From Lentimicrobiaceae bacterium (GTDB lineage: Bacteria; Bacteroidota; Bacteroidia; Bacteroidales; SKPS01), in NCBI GenBank assembly GCA_007119395.1, contig SKPS01000202.1, positions 1 to 12,000 on the forward strand: DNA of 12,000 nt. Direction: 5' to 3'. Below, in pieces: positions 1 to 6,235 of this stretch (position 1 is its first letter; the number at the start of each line of letters is the position of its first letter). The notes under the pieces are model-generated. The model made no database searches. It worked only from the letters and a program-made list of their open reading frames with translations, and was not told the DNA's origin. A program made the position numbers and the translations under genes.

Positions 1-1
1 C

Positions 2-1924
2 TTCCCTAACCAGAAGGGGCAGGCATCCGGGGTGTTGATACCCAGTTACGGTGAGGCTGCCAACCGGGGGTTCTTTTTAGAGAACGGGGGTTACTATTTT
101 GGCATCAACGACTATGTTGATTTGGCATTGCGTGGCGACATTTATTCACGGGGTAGCTGGGGTGTAAAGGCAGAGAGCATGTATCGTGTCAGGTATCGGT
201 ATCAGGGGAGGGTGAATGCCAATTACGCAGTGAACCGCATTGGCGACAGAGATTCCCCGGACTACCGTGAATCGCGTTCGTTTTTTATCAGATGGAATCA
301 TGCTCAGGAGCCTGGATCACGGCCCAACAGCCGTTTTTCTGCCAATGTGAATTTCGGTTCATCGGAACACCATGCCTTTAATCCTTCTACCACACAGGAC
401 TACCTAACGAATACGTTTGAGTCAAGTGTGAACTACTCAACCCAGCTATGGGGACTTTTGAGTTTTGGAGCAGCGATGTCACATCGTCAAAACACTCAAA
501 CCAATGAAGTGCAGGTAAAAGCCCCGGACATAAGTCTTTCCACCACCCGCAGAATCTATCCGTTCAGAGGTCGTAACTTTACAGGTCCGGCTAAGTGGTA
601 CCACGATATCAACCTAAGATACTCCATGACTTCTCAGAACACGCTGAACACATTCGATACATTGATAGGTGATGTTCGCTTCAGAGATTTTAACAATGGA
701 ATCCAGCACAGCATCCCTGTTCAGAATGATATAAAAGTTGGCAGTTGGCTGAATATCAACAACACGTTTCAGTATACTGAGCGTTGGTACCTGAGGCATT
801 ATGACAGGCAATGGAACAGTGGCATGCTCATAACGCCCACTGACACCCTTTTGGGGTACTTAGAGGTTGACACAGTTCACGGTTTCAGGGCAGCCCGTAA
901 TTTCGATTTGACGACACAATGGAGTTCCAAGGTGTACGGCTTTTATGACTTCACCCGTGGCCCTGTCACCACATTGCGTCATGTGTTAACGCCTTCAGTA
1001 GGTTTTACCTTCACCCCTGATTTTGCACATCCCCGGTGGGGGTATTACAGGCACTACATGCGCCCGGGTCGGGATGGGCCTGAGTTGGTGCGTTATTCTA
1101 TCTTTGAGACATTGGTTTATGGAACGCCACCTGCCGGGAGGTCAGGCCGTGTCAATTTGCGGGCTGACAATCTGTTTGACATGAAGCTAAGGCCCAGGGG
1201 TGACACACTGGAAGATGCGCGGAAAGTAGCGATTCTTGAGGGGTTGTCGATTTCTACTACGTATGATGTTGCGCGGGATTCATTGAACTGGTCACCACTA
1301 AGAATTAATGCCCGCACCACGCTGTTTCGGCAGCTTGTGATCACCTTCGAAGGGGAGTGGGATCCTTACCAGGTTGACACGTTGGGTCGGAGGATCAACA
1401 GGTTTGTGTTTTCTGAGAGCGGGCGTTTTTTTCGTCGCACCAGTAGCGAAATGGGGTTCAATGTCTCATATCGGTTGAGTTCAAAAGAGGGTGGTGCTGA
1501 GACGGCAGAGAGTGATTATGGTACGGAGCAGGAGTTGGATGATATACGGCGATCGCCCGATTCGTATATTGATTGGGACAATCCCTGGAGTTTCTCTTTC
1601 AACTACAGTTTTAAGTATTCTTCTATTCTTACGCCCACTCCGGGTGAGAGAGATCGTGAGATCATTCAGACCCTGGGTGTACGTGGCGACTTTAACCTGA
1701 CGCCGAAATGGAAGATAGAGCTGGAGACCAATATTGACATACAGGGCTTGGATCTTTCGTTCACGCGGCTGCGTTTGTGGAGGGATCTCCACTGCTGGGA
1801 TTTGAGTATTGACTGGATACCGACGGGTCCACGAAAAAGTTACATGATGACATTGCGGGTGAAATCACCTGTGTTGCAGGATTTGAAGCTTACCCGTAAG
1901 AGCGATTTCAGGGATATGCTTTAA
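2..1924 (+). CDS. lptD: LPS-assembly outer-membrane protein LptD, C-terminal part (5' truncated by window edge)
   Basis: LptD is the outer-membrane beta-barrel that, with the lipoprotein LptE, inserts lipopolysaccharide into the outer leaflet. The frame is open to the left edge, with residues FPNQKGQASG before the apparent GTG at 32, so that GTG is internal and the true start lies outside the window. About 640 residues are visible; Bacteroidota LptD proteins are usually about 850-950 residues. The first visible stretch (PSYGEAANRGFF, then GGYYFGINDYVDLALRGDIY and GSWG) is the conserved opening of the barrel domain. The rest is alternating short aromatic-rich strands (for example YRVRYRYQG, FNYSFKYSS) ending in a strand-like segment with paired basic residues. 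The missing part should hold the signal peptide and the periplasmic OstA/LptA-like beta-jellyroll. The gene ends 21 bases from the convergent mntP-like gene. Identification rests on recognised family patterns. Confidence 0.9.
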   Translation, partial: FPNQKGQASGVLIPSYGEAANRGFFLENGGYYFGINDYVDLALRGDIYSRGSWGVKAESMYRVRYRYQGRVNANYAVNRIGDRDSPDYRESRSFFIRWNHAQEPGSRPNSRFSANVNFGSSEHHAFNPSTTQDYLTNTFESSVNYSTQLWGLLSFGAAMSHRQNTQTNEVQVKAPDISLSTTRRIYPFRGRNFTGPAKWYHDINLRYSMTSQNTLNTFDTLIGDVRFRDFNNGIQHSIPVQNDIKVGSWLNINNTFQYTERWYLRHYDRQWNSGMLITPTDTLLGYLEVDTVHGFRAARNFDLTTQWSSKVYGFYDFTRGPVTTLRHVLTPSVGFTFTPDFAHPRWGYYRHYMRPGRDGPELVRYSIFETLVYGTPPAGRSGRVNLRADNLFDMKLRPRGDTLEDARKVAILEGLSISTTYDVARDSLNWSPLRINARTTLFRQLVITFEGEWDPYQVDTLGRRINRFVFSESGRFFRRTSSEMGFNVSYRLSSKEGGAETAESDYGTEQELDDIRRSPDSYIDWDNPWSFSFNYSFKYSSILTPTPGERDREIIQTLGVRGDFNLTPKWKIELETNIDIQGLDLSFTRLRLWRDLHCWDLSIDWIPTGPRKSYMMTLRVKSPVLQDLKLTRKSDFRDML

Positions 1925-1945
1925 CCGAGAGATGTCAAGGTTTTT

Positions 1946-2491
1946 TCAGAAGAAAGCCACAATTCCCAGAACTACCAGGGTAATGCCCGCCACAATCTCG
2001 GAAAAATTTGAGGCGATCATTGGGGATTTTGCGAGGAGCAACATTGCGATGGATATTCCTGCGAAGCAGGAGGTTACCAGCATAGTGACGGCAAGTCCGG
2101 CAGTGAGCGTAGAGATCATGGCTATGGCGAGACCCAGAAGGAGGGTGTCTATATTGAGTGCGAGCATTAGTCCTGCCAGGGTTTTGGGTTTGGTAATATC
2201 AAAAAACCTGTCGGAAACTTTTGTTTTCCACCCTTTGATAACCCGTTTCAGTCCGGCTACGATAGCAAGTGCTCCACCGGCGGCCACAGCGTTTTCTGCC
2301 ATTCTTTCAGCCATCACTTCACCGGCCAGAAAGCCGGTAATGCCCATGGCTAAATTGATCAACACAAAATAAACCGAGACAACCATGGATCGTCGGATCC
2401 ATGGTCCTCTCAGATAGATATTGGTAAACGATAATGCAGTTACGGCATTGAAGAGCAGCAAGGCAATCGTTATTGAGGCGAAACTCATCAT
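1946..2491 (-). CDS. MntP-like (DUF204) small membrane protein, putative manganese exporter
   Basis: This is a 181-residue, very hydrophobic protein with about six predicted membrane segments in two halves, as in the MntP family of Mn2+ efflux pumps (usual length about 180-190). The second half keeps the family signature ALNIDTLLLGLAIAM (residues 111-125, acidic D115) and a Gly-rich last helix (EIVAGITLVVLGI, 165-177). The first half is divergent: the family's first-helix acidic motif (LSMDAFAVS type) reads AVTALSFTN here, so the expected Asp is absent. Transport of Mn is therefore an inference. The start at 2491 (ATGATG) lies 44 bases after tnaA with no TAnnTTTG element between, so it is probably co-transcribed with tnaA. 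No Mn riboswitch is visible. It could instead be a related DUF204 transporter of other specificity. Confidence 0.65.
   Translation of the reverse strand: MMSFASITIALLLFNAVTALSFTNIYLRGPWIRRSMVVSVYFVLINLAMGITGFLAGEVMAERMAENAVAAGGALAIVAGLKRVIKGWKTKVSDRFFDITKPKTLAGLMLALNIDTLLLGLAIAMISTLTAGLAVTMLVTSCFAGISIAMLLLAKSPMIASNFSEIVAGITLVVLGIVAFF
2382..2405. repeat. Perfect inverted repeat inside the mntP-like gene
   Basis: Ten-base arms ACCATGGATC and GATCCATGGT are separated by a four-base GTCG spacer, giving a perfect hairpin near the 5' end of the mntP-like reading frame (residues about 29-37). It is not followed by a T-run on the gene's strand, so it is not an intrinsic terminator. It may be a coding coincidence, since two Trp/Met-type codons favour CCATGG, or an mRNA structure. 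Confidence 0.55.
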
Positions 2492-2535
2492 AAGCCGTAG
2501 TGTGCTTTAATGTTGAAAAAGGAATTTAGCAGGAA

Positions 2536-3912
2536 CTATATTTTATTCAGTTTCACAGTGAAGTGCCGCATGATGGGTGCTTCATATTCGATTGTATACC
2601 CGGTTTTGATTTCGTTCCTGCGTTCCACCACATTGCCCAGGGCTGTTGCTACGTAGAGCATATGGTTGTTGGTGTATACTCTTCTTGGCACAGTGAGTCT
2701 CAGGAGTTCGAGTGCCGGGTATCTGTTTTCTCTGGTAACCGGGTCACGGTCGGCAAGCAGAGTTCCGATCTCCACACCTCTCACGCCCCCTTCCAGGTAT
2801 AGTTCGATTGCAAGTGTTTGGGCCTGAAACTGCTCTTTGGGTATATGGGGCAACACCTTCCTGGCATCTACAAAAATGGCGTGGCCGCCAAAAGGTTCCT
2901 GCACAGGCACACCAAACTCCTTTAGTTTTCCTCCCAGAAAGGCAACCTGACTTACACGGGTGTTCAGGTAATCGTATTCAGTGCCTTCATACAAGCCTTC
3001 GGCCAGGGCATTCATGTCTCTGCCTGACATGCCTCCGTAGGTAATAAAGCCTTCAAATATAATATTGAAAACGGAGGCTTTGCGGAACAGTTCAGCATCA
3101 TTCAATGCAATAAACCCCCCCATGTTTACAATGGCATCTTTCTTACTGCTCATGGTCATGCCATCAGCATAAGAAAACATTTCACGTACGATTTCGCGAA
3201 TCTCTTTGTTTTCATAGCCCTCTTCTCTCTCTTTGATAAAGTAGGCGTTTTCGGCAAATCGCGCTGAGTCAAAAATCACGGGCACACCGTATTTCTGTGC
3301 GAGGTTTTTCACCTCTCTCATGTTTTCCATTGATACAGGCTGGCCTCCGGCGGTGTTGCATGTGATGGTTACAACCACCATCGGTATTTTTTCGCGCGGA
3401 TTCTCTTTGAATACGGTCTCCAGCTTATTCAGGTCCACATTTCCTTTGAACGGGTGATAGACGGAGGTATCAAATGCTTCGTTGATGGTGCAGTCAATGG
3501 CAGATGCCTTTCTGTATTCGATATGGCCTTTGGTTGTGTCAAAGTGTGCATTTCCGGGAACCACGTCCCCTTCTTTGATCATGGCAGAGAACAAAACATT
3601 TTCTGCGGCCCTTCCCTGGTGGGTAGGGAGAAAATGATCAAACCCGGTAACGTCTTTGATGGCCTCTTTCATCTTGTAGTATGAGGAGGCGCCAGCATAG
3701 CTCTCATCACCCAGCATCATAGCTGACCATTGTTTGTCTGACATAGCTCCTGTGCCGGAATCGGTCAGCAGGTCTATAAACACTTGCTCACTGCGTAAAT
3801 TAAACAAATTGTATCCGGCTTCACGGATCCATTTCTCTCTCTCATCGCGAGAAGAGGGTTTGATGGTTTCAACCATCTTGATTTTATAAGATTCTGCAAA
3901 TGGAAGTTTCAT
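2536..3912 (-). CDS. tnaA: Tryptophanase (tryptophan indole-lyase)
   Basis: This PLP enzyme cleaves L-tryptophan to indole, pyruvate and ammonia in the cytoplasm. The 458 residues match the length and full pattern of the tryptophanase/tyrosine phenol-lyase (TPL) family. Visible are THQGR at 97-101 (PLP phosphate), N186 in TCNTAGGQPVS, D215 and R218 in FDSAR, and the PLP lysine K258 in SSKKDAIVNMGG. Three positions that separate the two activities favour tryptophanase: D125 in HFDTTKGH (TPL has Thr), I382 in VRGVEIG (TPL has the substrate-binding Arg of MERG), and H450 in MRHFT (TPL has Phe). The start gives the normal N-terminus and follows an A/T-rich stretch. The gene lies 61 bases downstream of a 36-codon leader ORF, with no other promoter between. 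No tryptophan permease (tnaB) adjoins it; the MntP-like gene follows instead. Confidence 0.93.
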   Translation of the reverse strand: MKLPFAESYKIKMVETIKPSSRDEREKWIREAGYNLFNLRSEQVFIDLLTDSGTGAMSDKQWSAMMLGDESYAGASSYYKMKEAIKDVTGFDHFLPTHQGRAAENVLFSAMIKEGDVVPGNAHFDTTKGHIEYRKASAIDCTINEAFDTSVYHPFKGNVDLNKLETVFKENPREKIPMVVVTITCNTAGGQPVSMENMREVKNLAQKYGVPVIFDSARFAENAYFIKEREEGYENKEIREIVREMFSYADGMTMSSKKDAIVNMGGFIALNDAELFRKASVFNIIFEGFITYGGMSGRDMNALAEGLYEGTEYDYLNTRVSQVAFLGGKLKEFGVPVQEPFGGHAIFVDARKVLPHIPKEQFQAQTLAIELYLEGGVRGVEIGTLLADRDPVTRENRYPALELLRLTVPRRVYTNNHMLYVATALGNVVERRNEIKTGYTIEYEAPIMRHFTVKLNKI

Positions 3913-3967
3913 AAAAAACGTGTTAAATTAAATTGACATTCGATTGTTCATTCCGGTGTGTCGGGGT

Positions 3968-3996
3968 ATGTATTCAGGCTGATGGTCTGAATACAT
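3968..3996 (-). promoter_or_regulatory. Perfect hairpin in the tnaA leader, containing the leader ORF stop codon
   Basis: Arms ATGTATTCAG and CTGAATACAT (10 bp, perfect) enclose a nine-base loop. In the minus-strand mRNA the 5' arm covers leader codons 30-33, the loop covers Pro34-Ser35, and the UGA stop is in the 3' arm. A ribosome at the stop codon would therefore melt the stem. Downstream in the mRNA comes a C-rich, G-poor stretch (ACATACCCCGACACACC) rather than a U-run, so a simple intrinsic terminator for tnaA is not supported. On the opposite strand the hairpin is followed by CACG and six Ts and could end antisense transcripts. Confidence 0.6.
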
Positions 3997-4084
3997 CACG
4001 TTTTTTGATATTCATATACCGCAGGGCTGCGGCAATAAACAGCGAGACCAGTTTCTTGGCATTGATTATCTTGTTGAGGTTCAT
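3974..4084 (-). CDS. Small leader ORF upstream of tnaA (36 aa), candidate regulatory peptide
   Basis: An ATG at 4084 opens 36 codons ending in TGA. The N-terminal part (MNLNKIINAKKLVSLFIAAA) is basic then hydrophobic. The C-terminal part reads LRYMNIKKRDVFRPSA. It lies about 30 bases downstream of a good TAnnTTTG promoter and 61 bases upstream of tnaA. Its stop codon sits inside a perfect 10-bp hairpin. The position, size, proline close to the end and UGA stop recall the TnaC leader peptides of enterobacterial tnaA operons. However, it has no tryptophan codon and lacks the TnaC W...D..P pattern, so it is not a recognisable TnaC homologue. It may instead be a small membrane peptide, or a non-coding 5' leader with a chance ORF. 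Confidence 0.5.
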   Translation of the reverse strand: MNLNKIINAKKLVSLFIAAALRYMNIKKRDVFRPSA

Positions 4085-4114
4085 TTGCGCAAGGTGATTG
4101 GTGTGATGTTGGGG

Positions 4115-4122
4115 CAAAGATA
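4115..4122 (-). promoter_or_regulatory. Bacteroidota -7 promoter element for the leader-tnaA transcript
   Basis: TATCTTTG on the minus strand is a perfect match to TAnnTTTG and lies about 30 bases before the leader ORF. A degenerate -33 candidate (TTTC) sits about 19 bases upstream. It is the only such element between the ATL gene and tnaA, so tnaA is probably transcribed through the leader. Confidence 0.6.
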
Positions 4123-4161
4123 AAAAGAGCCTTTTACATGGCGAAATTTTTTTCCTGCTTT

Positions 4162-4509
4162 TTAGTCAGTTCCGTTGCCTGTCTGCATTGTTAGCTCGAT
4201 GGCCGGATCCCAAAAATGGCGGGAAAAATTTGTGATGGCATCATCGGTCACTTTGACACCTTCGTTTTCGAGAATTTGTTGCATTAGATCGGGGCTGCCG
4301 AAGTGCATTTTTCCGGTTAGTTTGCCGTTTCTGTTAACCACTCTGTGTGCCGGGATTCCCGGTTGGAGGTGCGATGCATTCATAGCCCACCCAACCATTC
4401 GTGCCGCTTTTTTTGCCGAAAGGTACGCCGCGATCGCACCGTAGGTTGTTACCCTTCCGTAGGGTATTTGCTTTACAACCTCATATACACGGGCGAAAAA
4501 ATCATCCAT
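4162..4509 (-). CDS. Alkyltransferase-like protein (ATL), MGMT homologue lacking the acceptor cysteine
   Basis: This 115-residue protein has only the DNA-binding domain of O6-alkylguanine-DNA alkyltransferase. Visible features are IPYGRVTTYGAIA (15-27, with the nucleotide-flipping Tyr23), the arginine finger in AARMVGWAM (R37), and the active-site loop, which reads GIPAHRVVNRNG. The invariant PCHRV cysteine is replaced by alanine (A54), so it cannot accept an alkyl group. This is the mark of ATL proteins (E. coli YbaZ/Atl type, S. pombe Atl1), which bind O6-alkylguanine tightly and hand the lesion to nucleotide excision repair. Its start overlaps the trmB stop by 8 bases, indicating co-transcription and translational coupling. 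Size and motif order are normal for ATL. Confidence 0.88.
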   Translation of the reverse strand: MDDFFARVYEVVKQIPYGRVTTYGAIAAYLSAKKAARMVGWAMNASHLQPGIPAHRVVNRNGKLTGKMHFGSPDLMQQILENEGVKVTDDAITNFSRHFWDPAIELTMQTGNGTD

Positions 4510-5185
4510 TGCTGCCTGCGAATTGACCCCTGATGTATTTTATGGCAGCTCCCTGACTGCGCCAGATTTTCTCGTAGAAGGTGGAAATCTCCACCGCTTT
4601 TCCGCAGCAGTCGCTGTTGTATAGGTCGGAATAGTTTTCCAGCACCCGGATGTTCTCGTTTTCGAAGACCTCCAAGGAGTATTCGTACAAGGCGGTGTCA
4701 TCTGTTTTGAGATGGATTATACCGTTTTCCGAGAGGATGTTTCGGTACCTGCTAAGAAACACAGGCGAGGTGAGTCTTTTGTTTTCCTTGGATGATCTGG
4801 GTTGAGGATCAGGGAAGGTGATCCAGATCTCCTGCACTTCATCTTTTGCAAAGAAGTGTTCCAGGTGTTGAATTTTTGTTCTGATAAAAGCCGCATTGGT
4901 GATGTTCTGTTCTTGAATGGTTTTGCAACCGCGCCACAACCGGGCACCTTTGATGTCAATACCAATATAGTTGAAGTCAGGAGAGGCTTGTGCCAGTCCT
5001 ACCGTATACTCTCCTTTGCCGCAACCCAATTCCAGTACAATGGGGTGATTGTTTCTGAAAAACTGTTCCCGCCATTGCCCCCTCATCGTGAAGGGGCCGT
5101 TGCTGATTTGTTCCCATGAGACCTGAAAGAGGTGTGGGAAAGTTTTGTTTTCGGCAAATCTGGCCAGTTTGTTTTTCTTGCTCAT
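4502..5185 (-). CDS. trmB: tRNA (guanine-N7)-methyltransferase TrmB
   Basis: TrmB methylates G46 in the variable loop of tRNAs to m7G using S-adenosylmethionine. The 227-residue form has the SAM-binding loop ELGCGKGEYT (52-61), the acidic strand end GIDIKG (75-80), the signature ITFPDPQPR (122-130), LKTDD (159-163) and STFYE (201-205). I chose the ATG at 5185 because MSKKNKLARFAENKTFPHLFQ-like starts are typical of Bacteroidota TrmB. The frame extends 29 codons further to 5272, but that extension crosses the promoter element and has no family resemblance. Its end overlaps the ATL gene by 8 bases. It has its own promoter, so it is probably separate from the operon ending at 5273. Confidence 0.93.
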   Translation of the reverse strand: MSKKNKLARFAENKTFPHLFQVSWEQISNGPFTMRGQWREQFFRNNHPIVLELGCGKGEYTVGLAQASPDFNYIGIDIKGARLWRGCKTIQEQNITNAAFIRTKIQHLEHFFAKDEVQEIWITFPDPQPRSSKENKRLTSPVFLSRYRNILSENGIIHLKTDDTALYEYSLEVFENENIRVLENYSDLYNSDCCGKAVEISTFYEKIWRSQGAAIKYIRGQFAGSNG

Positions 5186-5222
5186 GTTACAAGGGGATAA
5201 CCTGAATAGATAAACGATTGGG

Positions 5223-5230
5223 CAAAGATA
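5223..5230 (-). promoter_or_regulatory. Bacteroidota -7 promoter element for trmB-ATL
   Basis: TATCTTTG on the minus strand is a perfect TAnnTTTG element about 38 bases before the chosen trmB start. The same octamer drives the tnaA leader. No convincing -33 TTG was found. Its position inside the longer trmB frame supports the downstream start. Confidence 0.55.
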
Positions 5231-5272
5231 GTTAAGGTGTTTTACATTCTGAATAAAACAGAACAAGAACAT

Positions 5273-6235
5273 CTATGGTAATCCAGAGATCGATCTTTCC
5301 TCTTCATTACACAGTATGATTTGGAACACCTGGCATGTGTTTGACAAGGGTTGCCCCTGGTGACTCCTTGGGACAGAGGCGGGCCATCTCCTTTCTGGCC
5401 GAAAGTGCCTGGTGATATCGGATGATGTGATACTGGTAACATTGATGATGGTCAGTTGAATGGTTGTATCACTGCGTTGGTTTATTCTGATTTCAGCAGA
5501 CCCGATGAAATGTCTGAGGGAGAGGGGCTGCCTAAGGGTATTAATCAGTTCCGGTAGTCCGAACCTGGGATATGCAGTCCAGGTCGAATCAGCAGGAATA
5601 GGCTGCTGGTCAAAGTATTGGCGGAGTGTTTTTCTGACAAGGAGGCTGTTTTTCATGAACGATGAAGGGGCTGAGCCGTGCGGGAAGAAGATGTTTTCAG
5701 GGCCATCACCCATTAGAAAATTGCCGAGGAGATAATTAATCCATCCTCGTTCTGTTTTTTTAGGTGATTGTTGATGCATAATGCAGTTTGACACACAAAG
5801 AATGCTGTCTTCATTGGTATAGACACAAAAATTCACTTTATCGGGCATTTTCAGTTGGTGGATTGGCAACTGATCCGGTAGTATATCTATTAACGGGTGT
5901 ACAGTCAGCGATTGATCGACCTTGCTTGCAGTCTCTTGATATCTCGAGTGTCCACCAGTAAGCAGGAAAGCCATTCGAGGAAGGTATGGTCTTCCCGGCA
6001 GGATAAAAGATCTATGATGGGCGCATTGATCCTGATCGGCAGAATTATTCGATGGGTCAGAGATTATTGTATTCGATATATCAGGCAGTTCGTATACAGC
6101 GGAGTGCACAGATGACAGCTGTATAGAAACCGCCAATAGAAAGGTGACGATCCATCGAGTTGAGCCCAATGGGCTTCCCTTCCCGGCACCGGTTGCTGAC
6201 TTGTTAGTTGGTTTTCCGTTTAGAGACCCATGCAT
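5273..6235 (-). CDS. Unrecognised exported protein with Gly/Asn/Pro-rich C-terminal module
   Basis: I do not recognise a named family. From the ATG at 6235 it is 320 residues; the frame continues upstream to 6355 inside the preceding gene. The first 45 residues end in a signal-like segment (GSTRWIVTFLLAVSIQLSS, about 24-42). An in-frame TTG at 6169, preceded by a purine-rich GGGAAGGGAAG and lying just after the upstream stop, would give an ideal short signal peptide and is a plausible true start. The middle (about 65-160) is poorly structured in appearance. The C-terminal half has a distinctive block, GWINYLLGNFLMGDGPENIFF (about 164-184), then a Ser/Arg-rich beta-like tail with TTIQLTIINVTSITS and NTCQVFQI. 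This resembles my memory of C-terminal modules in secreted toxin-like proteins, a weak inference. It is the last gene of the series, 37 bases after the HU/SPOR gene if TTG is used. Confidence 0.7.
   Translation of the reverse strand: MHGSLNGKPTNKSATGAGKGSPLGSTRWIVTFLLAVSIQLSSVHSAVYELPDISNTIISDPSNNSADQDQCAHHRSFILPGRPYLPRMAFLLTGGHSRYQETASKVDQSLTVHPLIDILPDQLPIHQLKMPDKVNFCVYTNEDSILCVSNCIMHQQSPKKTERGWINYLLGNFLMGDGPENIFFPHGSAPSSFMKNSLLVRKTLRQYFDQQPIPADSTWTAYPRFGLPELINTLRQPLSLRHFIGSAEIRINQRSDTTIQLTIINVTSITSSDITRHFRPERRWPASVPRSHQGQPLSNTCQVFQIILCNEEERSISGLP

Noticed and set aside
1922..1946. Terminator between convergent lptD and mntP-like genes
   Set aside because: Only a 4-bp AACC/GGTT pairing before the T-run; too weak to call.
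1932..2372. 146-codon plus-strand open frame opposite the mntP-like gene
   Set aside because: It mirrors the minus-strand membrane protein, has biased Ala/Ile/Ser composition without domain resemblance, and overlaps a recognisable family on the other strand.
2536..3912. Tyrosine phenol-lyase as the product
   Set aside because: The substrate-binding Arg, Thr and Phe of that enzyme are replaced by the tryptophanase residues Ile, Asp and His.
3968..4006. Rho-independent terminator reading on the plus strand (hairpin plus T6)
   Set aside because: No plus-strand gene lies upstream, the stem is A/T-rich, and four bases separate it from the T-run; the hairpin fits better as part of the minus-strand leader.
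5247..5263. Inverted repeat TTCTG/CAGAA after the exported protein gene
   Set aside because: Five-base arms with a seven-base loop and no T-run; expected by chance in A/T-rich spacer.
5186..5272. N-terminal extension of TrmB (29 more codons)
   Set aside because: The extra residues do not resemble the family and span the TAnnTTTG promoter; the ATG at 5185 gives the standard start.
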